DNA of 64,000 nt from Mucilaginibacter conchicola. GTDB taxonomy: Bacteria; Bacteroidota; Bacteroidia; Sphingobacteriales; Sphingobacteriaceae. Position numbers and translations under genes: made by a program. Positions 62,260-64,000 of the stretch are shown here, in pieces. Each line of letters starts with the position of its first letter. Position 1 is the first letter of the stretch. Location of the stretch: positions 1 to 64,000 of the forward strand of contig NZ_QWDC01000005.1 of NCBI RefSeq assembly GCF_003432115.1, read 5' to 3'. The notes below the pieces were generated by a model, which made no database searches, was not told the origin of the DNA, and saw only the letters and a list, made by a program, of their open reading frames with translations.

Positions 62260-64000
62260 ATGAAATTCAGCGTATTAATTGTCATTATTTTCTTTGCGGC
62301 CAATTTGAGTCAAGCAAATAGCAGAATCTGCGAAGGTCGCAGTAATTTGAAGCCTACAAAATTTCCACTGGTGATCAGTTCGCCAGACAACAAGTTACGG
62401 TTGACATTGAGTTATAGCAACCACAACGGATTAATGTATTCGTTGATAGCCAGGTCTAAATCATTGATCGTTAACTCGCGGATGGGCGTGAGTGGCACCT
62501 GTGTCAAACCTGATCACTTCATGCGCCGGTCAATCAGGTCAGTTTGGAAACCTGTCTGGGGAAAAAGAGCCAGCGTTTTAGAGCAGTATAACGAGCTCGC
62601 AATGGACCTCAAAGCATATAAGATCATAGTTAGAGCGTATGATAATGGCGTAGCCTTCAGATACGAGTTTCCCGAGCATCATGGAATGACCGATCTTACG
62701 CAATTTAAGTTCGGAGGCAATTATACCGCCTGGTATTACAATGGAGAGCATGCGAATATCGGGCCGGAAAGATTAGTAGATTGCGACACCATTCGTCTGC
62801 CGGTCATGACCATCAAGGCAGATGTCAACAATTATTTGGCTATTCACGAAGCGGATCTTTCGGCGGGTGAGCCCTTGGTACTCAAATCCCAAAAAGGCCA
62901 AACCCTATTTACCGTCGCTTCTAAACCTAACAGTGCATGGAAGGTTATCATGCATGGCAACAAGCCCGGCGAATTGGTTGATTCCCATTTGATAGAATTA
63001 TTAAATCCACCGCCACCGGAGAACGCTGACTTTTCATGGGTTAAACCCGGGATAGCCGTTTGGGACTGGAGGATTGCAGGTGCGCAAGTCGATGGATTTA
63101 AGTATGAGATGTCACTACCCTCATGGAAAAGAATGGTCGACTTTGCTGCTGAAAATCATATTCAGTACCTGGCGCTAGACGCTGATTGGTATGGCCCCGA
63201 ATTCGGAAAAAATTCTGACCCGCTTAAAGGGGGTAAAGTAGCCCAGGTCCATGATATCATCGCTTATGGAAAAGCAAAGGCTATTGGGATCTGGCTTTAT
63301 CTAAATGATGTGGGTGGCAGGGAGTTTCCTATTGAACAAACTTTAAAACAATATCACGATTGGGGGGCTGCCGGCATAAAATATGGATTCATGTCCGGTA
63401 GTCCGGACGAAAAAAACAAGCGCACACGCATGATTACTGCATTGTGTGCCAAATACCAGTTATTATGCGATTTTCATGACGGCCCTATACACCCTTACGG
63501 CCAGATGCGCACTTATCCTAATGCGGTAACCCGTGAGTATTGCCAGGCACAACTTGATGGCGTTACCGCTCTTGAACCAAGAACTTTCGTTACCTCAGTA
63601 TTCGTTAACATGCTCGCGGGGCCGCTGGATATGAACAACGGTCTTGCTGACCTAAGCCAGAAGGGCAGAACACATGCACCTGACTACGCAACAAATACCA
63701 CACTGGTAGCAGAAGCGGCCCGTACGTTAATCACCTTTTCCGGTGTTACGGTTATCCCTGATATACCGGAAAGTTACCGAAAACATCCTGAGATTCTAAA
63801 ATTTATTGGTGCACAAAGAATGCCATGGCTTGAAAGTAAAACGCTAATGGGCGAAATAGGCGAGTACATTGTTATGGCGCGCCAGGCTGCCGATAAAACC
63901 TGGCTCATTGGCGTAGCGACCAATGAAAACGCACGGGAACTGGACATCCCGCTTTCCTTTTTAAGTCCAGGGAAGTTTAATGCATTGATCATTCAGGATG
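62260..64000 (+). CDS. GH97 family glycoside hydrolase (partial, runs off the window)
   Basis: ATG 62260; 580 codons are visible of an expected ~650-700. A signal peptide (VLIVIIFFAANLSQANS) is followed by the GH97 N-terminal beta domain (LRLTLSYSNHNGLMYSLIARSK). The (beta/alpha)8 barrel comes next: SWVKPGIAVWDWRIAGAQ, IQYLALDADWYG, WGAAGIKYGFMSG, DFHDGPIHPYGQMRTYPN, TREYCQAQ, NMLAGPLDMNNG. It acts on alpha-linked glucosides or galactosides in the periplasm. The usual retaining nucleophile position (VDF) reads YGF here. It diverges from the SRAP operon. Confidence 0.88.
   Translation, partial: MKFSVLIVIIFFAANLSQANSRICEGRSNLKPTKFPLVISSPDNKLRLTLSYSNHNGLMYSLIARSKSLIVNSRMGVSGTCVKPDHFMRRSIRSVWKPVWGKRASVLEQYNELAMDLKAYKIIVRAYDNGVAFRYEFPEHHGMTDLTQFKFGGNYTAWYYNGEHANIGPERLVDCDTIRLPVMTIKADVNNYLAIHEADLSAGEPLVLKSQKGQTLFTVASKPNSAWKVIMHGNKPGELVDSHLIELLNPPPPENADFSWVKPGIAVWDWRIAGAQVDGFKYEMSLPSWKRMVDFAAENHIQYLALDADWYGPEFGKNSDPLKGGKVAQVHDIIAYGKAKAIGIWLYLNDVGGREFPIEQTLKQYHDWGAAGIKYGFMSGSPDEKNKRTRMITALCAKYQLLCDFHDGPIHPYGQMRTYPNAVTREYCQAQLDGVTALEPRTFVTSVFVNMLAGPLDMNNGLADLSQKGRTHAPDYATNTTLVAEAARTLITFSGVTVIPDIPESYRKHPEILKFIGAQRMPWLESKTLMGEIGEYIVMARQAADKTWLIGVATNENARELDIPLSFLSPGKFNALIIQD

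Noticed and set aside
1..64000. CRISPR arrays, tRNA, rRNA and intact insertion sequences
   Set aside because: No regularly spaced repeats, tRNA-like cloverleafs, rRNA motifs or transposase genes were seen on reading.

Overview
The window looks like a chromosome segment of a Bacteroidota bacterium, most likely a Sphingobacteriaceae member of the Mucilaginibacter/Pedobacter type. This is inferred from gene content (Bacteroidetes-type tra genes with RteC, LytTR/LytS signalling, DUF3606 proteins, GH97, imuA-imuB-dnaE2) and from promoters that fit the phylum's -7 element TAnnTTTG. I could not run searches, so family names rest on motif recognition.

Layout. 0.1-5.4 kb: two paralogous TPR/HisKA_2 sensor kinases and a receiver-less LytTR DNA-binding protein. 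5.5-9.7 kb: exported proteins (DUF1223, alpha/beta hydrolase, two small secreted proteins), a soluble histidine kinase and an outer-membrane barrel. 10.0-11.7 kb: a sodium/solute symporter behind a 24-bp palindrome. 11.8-17 kb: a full-length class I lanthipeptide dehydratase with a near-consensus promoter, a convergent LytTR/LytS two-component system, and an unlisted 56-residue Thr-rich peptide (16764-16934) whose C-terminal half has no Cys. No cyclase or exporter is seen. 17.0-30.8 kb: a Bacteroidetes conjugative-element segment (rteC, traE-F-G, traI-like genes, traJ-K-L-M, two DUF3945-like genes). It stops right after traM, with no traN-Q, coupling protein, relaxase or integrase. 31.4-34.7 kb: pckA, fbp and an Lrp/AsnC regulator.

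35-62 kb is rich in DNA-repair and stress genes: a zincless Fpg/Nei-like glycosylase, DUF72, the imuA-imuB-dnaE2 mutasome, UvrA2, DUF4385, an operon of DUF3606, LigD and membrane proteins, two XRE regulators and an SRAP (HMCES/YedK-like) protein. Signalling proteins are interspersed. This stretch also carries scars: a PQQ-dehydrogenase/amylase deletion junction, a decayed tandem duplication around a response regulator, a homopolymer frameshift, a truncated flavoprotein, and a partial gene duplicate flanking the mutasome. 62.3-64 kb holds a GH97 glycosidase cut by the window end.

The two strongest leads are these. (1) The dehydratase plus Thr-rich, Cys-poor peptide may make a dehydrated peptide without lanthionine rings. 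(2) A shared 17-bp operator, TRCTAA-N5-TTAGCA, abuts the -7 box of both imuA and the SRAP operon, which suggests a lineage-specific DNA-damage regulon. A second pair of near-identical 20-bp operators (9922 and 35021) points to another regulon, one member of which has lost its gene.
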